A stretch of 64,000 nucleotides of DNA. Source: Dokdonia sp. 4H-3-7-5 (lineage in GTDB: Bacteria > Bacteroidota > Bacteroidia > Flavobacteriales > Flavobacteriaceae). Made by a program: the position numbers and the translations under genes. Position 1 is the stretch's first letter; each line of letters begins with the position of its first letter. Below, piece by piece: positions 33,838-42,739 of the stretch. The notes under the pieces are model-generated. The model had not been told where the DNA came from. It saw nothing but the letters and a program-made list of their open reading frames with translations, and ran no database searches. The stretch lies in the NCBI RefSeq assembly GCF_000212355.1, contig NC_015496.1, positions 248,001-312,000 of the forward strand, in the 5' to 3' direction.

Positions 33838-34665
33838 CTACTTTTCTTTTAAGTCTATATTAAAATGTAACGCTAGGTTTTCCCACTGTACTCTATTTCG
33901 ATCTTCGTTAACGTTTGTTTTTTTAAGAGCAACCTTTTGACTACCTACTAGTGGTATAGGGTCTTCCACAGTATATGGTGCAAATCGAGATAATGTCCCA
34001 TTTAAAAGTGCCATTGTTTTAAACCAGAGATCATCACTTTTGGGAGATAATTCTTGAAAAAGATCTACATTTAAAACTTGTTTATTAAGAGATCCTACAG
34101 GATATAAAACTCCACATACTCCTACAGGCATCATCGTCATATCTTCTCTGGAAGAAGAGGTTACATGTTTCCATTGTTTATAAGGAAGGACTTCTCCTTG
34201 TTCATTGTATGATATACTTCTTACTCTATTTGCAATAACATCCTTTGGATATTCTAGGTGGGACTTATACAATTGTCCTAATAAATTAGGATGATACATC
34301 ACATCATCGTCAACGGTCACGATTATTTTATCAGGAAAAAGCTCTAAAGAATGGATAAGCTTTCGGTGAGAAAAAGTATAGGGCGAGTATCTTATCTCAA
34401 ACACATCACCTTCTAACGCTTTGAGTCCTGCTGGCACAGCACTTTCTAAGTCTTCGTTAAGCCAAAGAATAATTTTATCTGGCTGAGGATTTGCACAAAG
34501 CAGACTCCTCACTGTATATTGAACAAGCTTAAGACGAGAAGGAATTGTGGTAAGTGACACAATCAATGGCACCGTATTCTTGTTTCTTGACTTAATCTTA
34601 CTAACAGATTTGTTTTTTAACGCAAAACTTTTAAGTATGGATGGAAAATATTCTTTTAACTTCAT
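33838..34665 (-). CDS. Glycosyltransferase (GT-A fold)
   Basis: 275 aa without a signal. The N-terminus has a basic stretch, then a GT-A core: VPLIVSLTTIPSRLKLVQYT, the nucleotide-sugar region PDKIILWLNEDL, and the metal site VTVDDDVMYHPNLLGQL (DxD). Later PVGVCGVLYPVGSL and SPKSDDLWFKTMALL look like the acceptor side. The donor and acceptor are unknown; the neighbours suggest polysaccharide synthesis. It is probably in one transcript with the next upstream gene (23-base gap). Confidence 0.75.
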   Translation of the reverse strand: MKLKEYFPSILKSFALKNKSVSKIKSRNKNTVPLIVSLTTIPSRLKLVQYTVRSLLCANPQPDKIILWLNEDLESAVPAGLKALEGDVFEIRYSPYTFSHRKLIHSLELFPDKIIVTVDDDVMYHPNLLGQLYKSHLEYPKDVIANRVRSISYNEQGEVLPYKQWKHVTSSSREDMTMMPVGVCGVLYPVGSLNKQVLNVDLFQELSPKSDDLWFKTMALLNGTLSRFAPYTVEDPIPLVGSQKVALKKTNVNEDRNRVQWENLALHFNIDLKEK

Positions 34666-34688
34666 AATTCAATAAAAATAGCGGCTAT

Positions 34689-35531
34689 CTAAATAGTAAC
34701 ATCATGATTTTTATTGATACCATGAATTGCGTAAGTCACTTTATTGTCACGAGTATTTTTTCTAATAGCGGCATTTTTGTCAAGAGTTTCTTGTGTCTTG
34801 TATCCCCTTGCGTGATCTAAATGAACACAAATTGCAGTATAACGTATCTGAATGGATTTTATGCCAGAATTCATCAAGCGCTCACCAAGTTCTCTATCTT
34901 GTCCTCCGTACTGCATGCGCTCATCAAAACCATTTACCCTCACAATATCTTCTTTCCAACCGCTAGCGTTGTGACCATTCCAACTAGCATTTGTAGGAGT
35001 AAGAAAATTTAGGGCTCTTGAAGTAAATTTGCCAGCCGTGAGTTTTTTGTTTTTAAATGAAGATTTTAAACCACGTTCTTTTAACCAGTTTACATCAAAA
35101 CAATTTTGATTCTGGATATCTGGTAAATTTATTGAATTTGATATATCTAAAGGAAGTTTGAAATAACCTCCCGAAAGAAAATAACCTTTCCTTCTATGTT
35201 TTAAATGCTCTTCAACAAAGTTATTTTTTGGTATACAATCACCATCACTCATTAATATGTAATCCGAGTTACAGGCAACTATTGCTTTATTGAGAATACG
35301 GGATTTTTGAAAACCCTCATCTTCCTGCCATACATGTATAATAGGAACTGGAAAATCTTTTGAAAATTCTTCTAAAAGCTCTTTTGTCTGTGGTCCAGAT
35401 CCATCATCTGCTATAACAATTTCAAAATCAAAGGTGGTTTGAAATTGATATCCCCAAAGTGTTTTTTCTAACCAATCAACAGCATTATACGTGCTTAATA
35501 TGACGGAAACTGATGGCTTAAGTGATTTCAT
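34689..35531 (-). CDS. Family 2 glycosyltransferase
   Basis: 280 aa. Typical GT2 start VSVILSTYNAVDWLEKTL, donor site FEIVIADDGSGPQTKELLEE, metal-binding LMSDGDCIPKNNFVEEH, and a C-terminal galactosyltransferase-like block NASGWKEDIVRVNGFDERMQ followed by GGQDRELGERL. No membrane helices are seen. It lies upstream of the 33838 glycosyltransferase on the same strand. With the Stealth gene it forms a small surface-sugar gene set beside rpsA. Confidence 0.85.
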   Translation of the reverse strand: MKSLKPSVSVILSTYNAVDWLEKTLWGYQFQTTFDFEIVIADDGSGPQTKELLEEFSKDFPVPIIHVWQEDEGFQKSRILNKAIVACNSDYILMSDGDCIPKNNFVEEHLKHRRKGYFLSGGYFKLPLDISNSINLPDIQNQNCFDVNWLKERGLKSSFKNKKLTAGKFTSRALNFLTPTNASWNGHNASGWKEDIVRVNGFDERMQYGGQDRELGERLMNSGIKSIQIRYTAICVHLDHARGYKTQETLDKNAAIRKNTRDNKVTYAIHGINKNHDVTI

Positions 35532-35680
35532 AGGCAGGAGACAAAACTAGCTAATTATTCATAAAATAGCTAGCATATTTAGTACAATAGAACAACGTAC
35601 ACCATAACACAAAGCATTAACTCTATTGCTAAGTGATGATGCCCATTTTAATCAATATATTATTCAAAGGAAAGCAAAAA

Positions 35681-35710
35681 AAAAGCCTCTCAGTTTCCTG
35701 AGAGGCTTTT
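35681..35710 (-). terminator. Terminator of rpsA
   Basis: AAAAGCCTCTCAG pairs with CTGAGAGGCTTTT around TTTC, with a long T-run on the minus strand. It lies 25 bases beyond the rpsA stop. Confidence 0.88.
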
Positions 35711-35734
35711 AGTATAAGAACTAGATGGTGAGAA

Positions 35735-37567
35735 TTACTCTCCTCCTTCCATTTTCTTTTTAAGAGCTGCAAGAGCATCGTTTGCATCACCTAAAGTAGG
35801 CTTAGACTCATCTGCTTGAGTTTTAGCTTTCTTAGCTTGTTGCTTAACGATCTTAGCTTCTTCTTCTTTATGGATAACCATATGTGAAGCAACTACACGC
35901 TTGAAGTCTTTGTTGAATTCAATAATTTGGAATTCTGCTTCTTCTCCTTTTCCTAATTTAGTTCCGTCTTCTTTTTCAAGGTGACGAGTAGGAACAAATG
36001 CAGTAATATCCTCGTTAAAATCGATAGTAGCTCCTTTGTCTACAATCTCTGTGATTGCAGCTTTGTGAGTAGTACCCATTTTGAACTCATCCTCGTACTT
36101 ATCCCAAGGATTTGCTTCGATTTGTTTGTGACCTAAAGATAATTTACGTCCATCTACGTCAAGCTCAAGAACCACTACTTCTAGTTTATCTCCTACCTCA
36201 CAGAATTCTGATGGATGCTTCACTTTCTTAGTCCAAGAAAGATCTGAGATGTAAATTAATCCATCAATACCTTCTTCTAGTTCTAAGAACACACCGAAGT
36301 TTGTAAAGTTACGTACGATACCTTCGTGACGTGAACCTACAGGGTATTTTGAAGTAATATCTGTCCATGGATCTTGCGTTAATTGCTTGATACCAAGACT
36401 CATCTTACGATCTTCACGATCTAAAGTAAGGATTTGAGCATCTACTACGTCTCCTACTTTTACGAAGTCTTGAGCGCTACGTAAGTGCGTAGACCATGAC
36501 ATTTCTGATACGTGGATAAGACCTTCTACTCCTTCTTCTACTTCGATAAATGCACCGTAATCTGCGATTACAACTACTTTACCTTTTACATTATCACCTA
36601 CTTTAAGCTCTTCTCCTAAGGCCTCCCATGGGTGCTTAGAAAGTTGCTTAAGACCTAACTGGATACGTGTTTTATCCTCATCAAAGTCAAGGATTACAAC
36701 ATTCAGTTTCTGATCAAGCTCAACGATTTCATTCGGGTGGTTGATACGTGACCAAGAAAGGTCTGTAATGTGTACCAGTCCATCAACACCTCCAAGATCA
36801 ACAAATACACCGTATGAAGTGATGTTTTTAACAACACCTTCAAGTACTTGTCCTTTTTCAAGCTGCCCGATGATCTCCTTCTTCTGCTCTTCGATATCTG
36901 CTTCGATAAGCGCTTTGTGAGATACTACAACGTTTTTAAACTCGTGGTTGATTTTTACAACCTTGAATTCCATCGTTTTGTTTACATACTGATCGTAATC
37001 ACGTATAGGCTTCACATCAATTTGTGAACCTGGTAAGAATGCTTCGATACCGAATACATCTACGATCATACCTCCTTTAGTACGTGCTTTTACAAATCCG
37101 TTTACGATAGTTCCCTCATCGTGTGCAGCGTTAACGCGATCCCAAGCCTTGATAACACGCGCCTTACGGTGTGATAATATCAATTGCCCAGTTGCATCCT
37201 CACGTACATCGATAAGTACTTCTACTTTATCACCTACTTTAAGGTCTGGATTGTAACGGAATTCATTAAGAGAGATTACCCCTTCAGACTTAGCGTTAAT
37301 GTCAATGATTGCATCACGATCAGTAAGTGTAATTACTGTTCCTTCTACAACATCGTCATCAAGTGTATCTACAAAGTTACTTGCTACAAGCGCTTCAAAT
37401 TCTTCAAGTTGCTTGTCATCTACTGTATCGATTCCTTCTTCGTACTTCTCCCAGTTAAAGTCTTTAAGAAATTGTTCTGGGTTCTCTTGAGCTGGAGATA
37501 GCTCAACTTTTGGTGCTACTACTGCAGCTTCTTCCTGAACTTCAGGATTTTTTGTTTCTTCAGCCAT
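35735..37567 (-). CDS. rpsA: 30S ribosomal protein S1
   Basis: 610 aa, within the Bacteroidetes range. An acidic N-terminal extension is followed by about six S1/OB repeats; clear ones are GQVLEGVVKNITSYGVFVDL with HITDLSWSRI, GDNVKGKVVVIADYGAFIEV with HVSEMSWSTHL, and GSRHEGIVRNFTNFGVFLEL with YISDLSWTKKV. The C-terminal tail is Lys/Ala-rich. It binds mRNA on the small subunit; in Bacteroidetes, where Shine-Dalgarno use is low, S1 is thought to be important for start selection. It is monocistronic with a strong terminator. Confidence 0.96.
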   Translation of the reverse strand: MAEETKNPEVQEEAAVVAPKVELSPAQENPEQFLKDFNWEKYEEGIDTVDDKQLEEFEALVASNFVDTLDDDVVEGTVITLTDRDAIIDINAKSEGVISLNEFRYNPDLKVGDKVEVLIDVREDATGQLILSHRKARVIKAWDRVNAAHDEGTIVNGFVKARTKGGMIVDVFGIEAFLPGSQIDVKPIRDYDQYVNKTMEFKVVKINHEFKNVVVSHKALIEADIEEQKKEIIGQLEKGQVLEGVVKNITSYGVFVDLGGVDGLVHITDLSWSRINHPNEIVELDQKLNVVILDFDEDKTRIQLGLKQLSKHPWEALGEELKVGDNVKGKVVVIADYGAFIEVEEGVEGLIHVSEMSWSTHLRSAQDFVKVGDVVDAQILTLDREDRKMSLGIKQLTQDPWTDITSKYPVGSRHEGIVRNFTNFGVFLELEEGIDGLIYISDLSWTKKVKHPSEFCEVGDKLEVVVLELDVDGRKLSLGHKQIEANPWDKYEDEFKMGTTHKAAITEIVDKGATIDFNEDITAFVPTRHLEKEDGTKLGKGEEAEFQIIEFNKDFKRVVASHMVIHKEEEAKIVKQQAKKAKTQADESKPTLGDANDALAALKKKMEGGE

Positions 37568-38216
37568 TTGCTAAAATTTACATCTACCTAAAAACAAGCG
37601 TTTTATAGACAGATGGGTTTTGTATTTTACGTTTCTGCGAAAGCTTAATAAACCTAGAAACCGTAAAAGGGTTTGTTTTGTTTTTTAAATACCTCACTGG
37701 CAGCTTTCTAAAGGTGGCCAAAAAGGAGTGCAAAAATACACCCTTTATCTTGATTTACAAAGGGGTTTTGAGATAAAAATTAGCACTGCTAATTATGCTG
37801 TATTCTTACAACTATCAGTTTAACTAATTAATAAACTAACCAGTACTAATCACAACAATGCTATATACTCCTTAAATCCCATTCAGACAAAGCTCTACAT
37901 AACTCATTATTGTAAATTTCATTGTATATTTAGAATCATTAAAAACCTTTAATAAAGAAAAGCCGTCTAATAGATAATTGTAATAATTACCAGTAATTTT
38001 TTGAACAAAACAACCTTGCTTTGGTCTACAGCTTTCTTCTGTATTTATTATAGCGCTTAGATGAACAATAAGATTAATTCTATTTTAACGCTTATCGTAG
38101 TTAAAAAGAGAATTAGTACTAAAATTAAATTGCAAGTAATGTTAGGTAAATAGCTAGAGACGGAATTTATGCACACTAATAATCTTATATAGAATAAAAG
38201 TAGCAACAAACGCATT
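37568..38216. other. Long intergenic region, rpsA leader and accessory-region edge
   Basis: 649 bases without a credible gene. Close to rpsA lies a degenerate palindrome copy (about 37629-37646, ACGTTTCTGCGAAAGCTTA). Near 37817-37837 there is a dyad AGTTTA-N9-TAAACT. The rest is AT-rich with no recognisable RNA or terminator. The GH5 pseudogene starts at its end. Confidence 0.5.
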
Positions 38217-39283
38217 ATGTATCCTTCCATACTTAATTATAGAACTTTAATGAGACAGGTTAAGACATTCTACTCTTTTATATTGCTAATTATTACTTGC
38301 TTGAGCTGTTCGCAAGATGATTATTCAAATAATAATGTTGCTGAACAAACCACTGATCCTTTTACTATTTCTGGACCACATCTACTTTACAATATGAAAT
38401 CACTTTCTACAAAGGAGTTAATGCAATGCAAACCTTTGGTTTAGTAGACCCTGGTTTGATGAATGAATGGAAGGTAGAAATTGTAAGAGAGTTTGTTGGA
38501 AATCTTCGTGAACAACCTATTGATAGCGACCCTATTCAGGCTAGTGATAACAAGTGGTACCACTCTCTTCAGACTATTGTTAATCAAAATCGAGACAACA
38601 ATAAAATTACAATAATTTGTCCTTTCGGCTGGGTTGATAATGAAGGACACCAAATACTCTTTACTGGTCTAAATCCCTCTTCGCAATACTTTTATGCTGA
38701 TTATAAAACAAAAATGAAAGAAATAGCCGAGCATTTTAAAGACCAACCAGATGTCTGGATTGAAGTTTGGAATGAACCGTATCATTGGAATAATGAAAAT
38801 AATTATACTCATAATTTGTGGCTGTCAGATATGACAGACATGGTAGAAAATTTGAGGCAAGTGCCCGGTTTTCGTAATATAGTAATCGTTCCTGGAAATG
38901 AACAAGGTCAATCTGAAGAAGCTATTCTTGCAAAAGGAAATACTCTTATAGAGGATAAGTTTAATGTATTATTTGATCTACATGCTTATGAGAAGTGGCT
39001 GGTTAATACTACTGAGTCTCAAATTATTTCTAGACTCAATAATTTAAAAGAAAATGATATCCCTTTCTTTATAGGCGAGATTGGGGTCAAAAATGTGGGT
39101 GATATCATGCCTATTCAAAATTTCCTAAATGCCGTTAATTCTGAACAAGTAAGCACATTAGCATGGTTATGGAATCAAAATAGTAATTATAGTAATGCTT
39201 TATTAACTAATGACGGATTACCGAACTCAAATTTTAATAATAATTATTGGGGATTGACGTACAAGGAATTTCTTGATGATTAA
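38217..39283 (+). pseudogene. GH5-like glycosidase lipoprotein gene with one frameshift
   Basis: Two overlapping frames form one protein. The first (38217-38444) gives a lipoprotein signal (YSFILLIITCLSC) and ISGPHLLYN. The second (open through 38426 to 39283) continues ITFYKGVNAMQTFG, a typical GH5 start. Restoring one A near 38391-38394 would read YNNEITFYKG. The catalytic part is otherwise complete: EVWNEPYHW (acid/base Glu) and FFIGEIGVK (nucleophile Glu), ending WGLTYKEFLDD. It would be an outer-membrane or secreted beta-glycanase. With only one lesion, a sequencing error or a fresh mutation are both possible. Alternative start: ATG 38250 (MRQVKTF). Confidence 0.75.
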
Positions 39284-39687
39284 TAACTGGTCACAAAAAA
39301 CAGAGCCACGTAAAACTTACTACTTTCTTATCTTATTCGAAAAGATAAATGGTTGCAAACATTAATCAAGAGAATCTGAAAATAATACTTGCATAGCGAT
39401 TACTTAAAGAAGAACTTTTTTACTTCAAACAAACTCCACCGAGGCTAGTTTCTTTCTCGAACCTTCCATTATCTTTTATCTATAGTTCTAAAGCTTAGCT
39501 TTCTATAGTATAACATTGAATTTACTAAGAAATAACACGTCTAAAGGAAAACCTTAAGGAAATGTGAGCACGTAATTGTAGATTAGCTCTATCAAATTGA
39601 CTTCGTCTAACACATAGATTACAGCTTAATTTTTTACGCTTGCGCGAAAGCGTAAGTTGTTTAATAAGCAGTCAAAAAAACATAACT
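39284..39687. other. Intergenic region with diverged repeat
   Basis: 404 bases. Near 39542-39585 the pattern AAAGGAAAACCTTAA..CACGTA..GTAGATTAGC resembles 40410-40455, and TATAACATTGA near 39510 recurs near 41367. These look like remnants of duplicated upstream regions. A near-perfect palindrome ends the region. No gene was seen. Confidence 0.45.
39635..39654. repeat. Dispersed palindrome, intergenic, 19/20 match
   Basis: TACGCTTGCGCGAAAGCGTA, one change inside the core. It ends 33 bases before the ATG of the next lipoprotein gene. Confidence 0.85.
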
Positions 39688-40251
39688 ATGAAACTCTTTC
39701 TATACCTAATTTTAGCTTGCACACTCCTACTTATCTCTTGTGGTAGTGATGATGATACCACAAATATCGATAACCTATCAACTCTAACAGACTTGAATGG
39801 TGAAACTGGTTTATCTTATGAAGAAAGTTTAAGCAAGTGGTCAGACTTAAAAAGTAATCATGGAAAATCATACATCTATCAAACAGATATTATCTCCTTT
39901 ACAGGTGATGGAAGCACCACAGAAATTAAAGTAATAGAAAACAGTGTTGTCTCTCGAGTATATCAAACTTTTACCATAGATGGTGAGACTGGGGAGCGAT
40001 TGATTACAGACACCTATTCTGAAAACGAAGCTGCATTAGGAACAAACCAAGAAGGCGCTGCTCCGCTCACAATAGACGAGTTATATGATTCTTGTGTAAG
40101 CGAATACCTCGTAGTAGACCAGGAGAACAACACGATATACTTACAGACTGAAGTAAATGGGTTACTTACATTATGCGGTTTCATACCTAATAATTGTGCA
40201 GATGATTGTTTTAGCGGCATTTCTATAAAAGCCTTTGGCTGGATTAACTAA
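39688..40251 (+). CDS. Small lipoprotein, DUF6174-like
   Basis: 187 aa from ATG 39688, giving the lipoprotein signal MKLFLYLILACTLLLISC. The frame can be extended to a TTG inside the palindrome, which I reject. The mature part has Asp-rich SDDDTT, then SLSKWSDLKSNHGKSYIYQT and STTEIKVIENSVVSRVYQTF, a pattern seen in DUF6174 lipoproteins (W..Y...V.V..N.VV). Four Cys lie near the C-terminus (DSCVSEY, LCGF, NNCADDCF). The function is unknown; it is likely anchored in a membrane facing the periplasm. Confidence 0.65.
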   Translation: MKLFLYLILACTLLLISCGSDDDTTNIDNLSTLTDLNGETGLSYEESLSKWSDLKSNHGKSYIYQTDIISFTGDGSTTEIKVIENSVVSRVYQTFTIDGETGERLITDTYSENEAALGTNQEGAAPLTIDELYDSCVSEYLVVDQENNTIYLQTEVNGLLTLCGFIPNNCADDCFSGISIKAFGWIN

Positions 40252-40507
40252 TCTTACTTTAAAGTATTGCATATACTTATGAAGTGGACTACTTCAAAAA
40301 AATATTTCCTAGTGTGACACATCTATCAGCAGCTCCATTAAAAGAACTACAGTTACCGTAACTAATCATAATATTGTGCGTTTATATTTTACAAAAACAA
40401 TACATATAAAGGAAAGCCGTAAATTAATTCACGTATATAGTTGTAGATTTGCCATCAGAAATCTACTTCTTACAATTGCCTAATAAGTAGACTGTTATAA
40501 AAAACTT

Positions 40508-41101
40508 ATGAAAACAATAAGAATACTACTGTTTATACTTTTTATATTATTAGTGAGCATAAGCTATAGTCAAAACTATAAGTTTGATAAAATTGTAAAG
40601 AGCAGTTTTTCCACACAATTATTTCCCAATCAAGAATGGACTCATTTTTTTAATTCTGAGGATGATTCATATCATATGTATATATACAAACGCAATGATT
40701 CTCTAGTCTCTAGAATTTTTGATACCAAAGAAAATGAGGAGCATTACTTTCACATTGATAAATCGAATTCTTTAAATTTTATTGAAACAAAAAACTTATC
40801 AAAAAAAGTAAATGGACATAAATTTGAATTCTCTAAAATAGAACAGCGTAAAGGAAATAAGGAAATCACTTTTAAAATTCTCAACGACAGAGATAAAAAA
40901 ATTGCTAATTACAAGCTTAAGATTAAAGAAACTGATGAAGATTTTTTCTCAATATATAAGCTATCTGCTCTTGAGAATCAATTATTCAATAAAATCAAAC
41001 CTTCCAAACACTTTATCGTTTTAGAAGCTAAAAGAAATTCAACAAAATACAAACTTGACTCCATTGAGGATATAAATTTGACAGTTACAATTCCTCATTA
41101 A
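40508..41101 (+). CDS. Secreted protein of unknown function
   Basis: 197 aa. The signal peptide (MKTIRILLFILFILLVSISYSQ) ends near residue 22. The mature protein is Lys/Asp-rich with strands (WTHFFNSEDDSYHMYIYKRN, KEITFKILNDRDKKIANYKL) and no recognised family. The base composition is more AT-rich than the housekeeping genes. It has isolated gaps on both sides and is part of the 38-45 kb accessory stretch. Confidence 0.65.
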   Translation: MKTIRILLFILFILLVSISYSQNYKFDKIVKSSFSTQLFPNQEWTHFFNSEDDSYHMYIYKRNDSLVSRIFDTKENEEHYFHIDKSNSLNFIETKNLSKKVNGHKFEFSKIEQRKGNKEITFKILNDRDKKIANYKLKIKETDEDFFSIYKLSALENQLFNKIKPSKHFIVLEAKRNSTKYKLDSIEDINLTVTIPH

Positions 41102-41472
41102 AACTAGTTCTACCCATAGACGTAGGGCCCATTTGCTATAACAACCAAATTAAAATAACAAACAGACTCCTAAATTGAAGCTCGAACAAAGACAAAACCT
41201 CAATTTATAGAAGGTGTAGAGAAAGTTATCAAAGAGGCTAAAGCTCCCTTATCTGGAAAGGATGCTCTCAAACCAATCTCTTAACTTAGGTCTATCAATA
41301 ACATAAACTGCACAGATACGCTTTCACGAAAGCAAATTGCACTAGTTTCTTACACCGAGCGTAAGTATAACATTGATTTTTTACCTTAGATAAAATAAAC
41401 CTTAAAATAAGCTAGCAATCGTAAGTACACATATTTGTATTACACACAAAAATTAATTGGTATTAGAACAAC
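41102..41472. other. Intergenic region with possible gene remnant and palindrome
   Basis: 371 bases. The frame 41174-41284 is open to a TAA and reads like real protein (QFIEGVEKVIKEAKAPLSGK, then DALKPIS) but has no start codon, so it may be the 3' tail of a lost gene. A palindrome copy and a TATAACATTGA repeat follow. No complete gene. Confidence 0.4.
41317..41336. repeat. Dispersed palindrome, intergenic, 17/20 match
   Basis: TACGCTTTCACGAAAGCAAA, with one change in the core. It lies about 136 bases before the 41473 gene. Confidence 0.75.
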
Positions 41473-42462
41473 ATGGATTGGAGCAGCTTTGAGATAGACG
41501 ATAAAATATTTAAGTGGGAACAAACATTTAATGATGTCTTTGAAGTCTTTGAACACAAAAACCTTAACAAGAATACGAGCTCTTGGAAACTTCACAAAGT
41601 ACCTTCAAACGAGTTTTTAGGCTTAGATACTGTTTCGTGTGAATTCTACGGACCTTCTTATGACAGACCTATTTCCTCTATTTCATTTGGATTAAAACCT
41701 ATTAAAAAAGGATGGTTTCAACAGCACCACTCGCCGTATATGAAACAGCTCATATCTATACTAGGCGAACCTGATAAAGTTCAAGAAAATCCATTAACAG
41801 ATGGTAAAAAGTATAACGAGGGATATAGTAGCGGCAGTGTAATTTATGCTGCACACTGGTGGTTTGGCGATATTAGGATTGGCCTCTCTGCGTATGGAGG
41901 AATCAGAAATGAGTCATTAGGAGAAACAGCGGCACTCCTCCACATAGGTTGGTACAATGAGATAGCAATGGCTAAGCCATACATCAATGACTTTTATAAT
42001 AGAGAAGCTCGCATAAGCAAACAACTTACTTTGATAGAAACCTTTACCCTCAGCTATGGTCAATTAAAAATGTTGCGTAGGTCTTATGAGTTACCTAGTG
42101 ATTTGCTGGCAGGTAAGGAAGATGAAATTCACCTAGCACAGCTCGCTTTATACCACGCTAACGTTTATAGAACCCCAAAGGAGCTAGCACAACAAATGCA
42201 ACCCAACCAGCTGCGGCTTTTATCTCTAGACACTACGCAACAATACGCACTAGCCACTAAGCACGACTTCACGGTCTTTGACTATGGTAGCGAAATCGTC
42301 TTTACTAATATACTACCAGCAAAAGGAGCCGGAGCAACAGAAATCACTGTAAACAACTTAACATATAGAGACAGTCCTAATAGTGTCCCGTTATCTGAAC
42401 TAAGAACCAAACTTAAAGCTTTAGGTTTCACCATTAAAACCGCCGAGTTTTTCGATGCTTGA
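41473..42462 (+). CDS. Cytosolic protein of unknown function
   Basis: 329 aa, with no signal or membrane segment. It starts MDWSSFEIDDKIFKWEQTFN. Aromatic-rich strands follow (VSCEFYGPSYDRPISSISFG, SVIYAAHWWFGDIRIGLSAY), then a helical part (about 165-240) and an alpha/beta C-terminus (VPLSELRTKLKALGFTIKTA). No family was recognised. The early part looks like immunity-type or housekeeping hypothetical proteins found singly in Bacteroidetes, but I will not assign a role. It stands alone between long gaps. Confidence 0.65.
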   Translation: MDWSSFEIDDKIFKWEQTFNDVFEVFEHKNLNKNTSSWKLHKVPSNEFLGLDTVSCEFYGPSYDRPISSISFGLKPIKKGWFQQHHSPYMKQLISILGEPDKVQENPLTDGKKYNEGYSSGSVIYAAHWWFGDIRIGLSAYGGIRNESLGETAALLHIGWYNEIAMAKPYINDFYNREARISKQLTLIETFTLSYGQLKMLRRSYELPSDLLAGKEDEIHLAQLALYHANVYRTPKELAQQMQPNQLRLLSLDTTQQYALATKHDFTVFDYGSEIVFTNILPAKGAGATEITVNNLTYRDSPNSVPLSELRTKLKALGFTIKTAEFFDA

Positions 42463-42537
42463 TGATTACAAATGACGTTCATAACTCCTTTATCAAGTTC
42501 GCATTCTACAACATATTCCGATTAAAATGAGTGGAGT

Positions 42538-42557
42538 TAGGCTTTCGCGAAAATGTT
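42538..42557. repeat. Dispersed palindrome half-site, intergenic
   Basis: GCTTTCGCGAAAA: intact core, right arm lost. It lies about 75 bases after the stop of the 41473 gene. Confidence 0.6.
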
Positions 42558-42739
42558 CTCTCAACCACTATTTCTAGTAGCGATACACGCTGCGCAAGAT
42601 TTATAAATAAGTGTATATTTAGACAATCAATTAAAAAACAACTAATTACATATCTTTTCTGTGATATCAAAATTTTCAATGAGCCTTCTATGATTTGAAC
42701 TCTGGCTGCTTTATAAGATTGCTTTTTATCCACTCACAA

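Noticed and set aside
42506-42733. 75-codon minus-strand frame in the gap before the thioredoxin-like gene
   Set aside because: No recognisable domain; it contains a palindrome half-site and overlaps the promoter region of the next gene.
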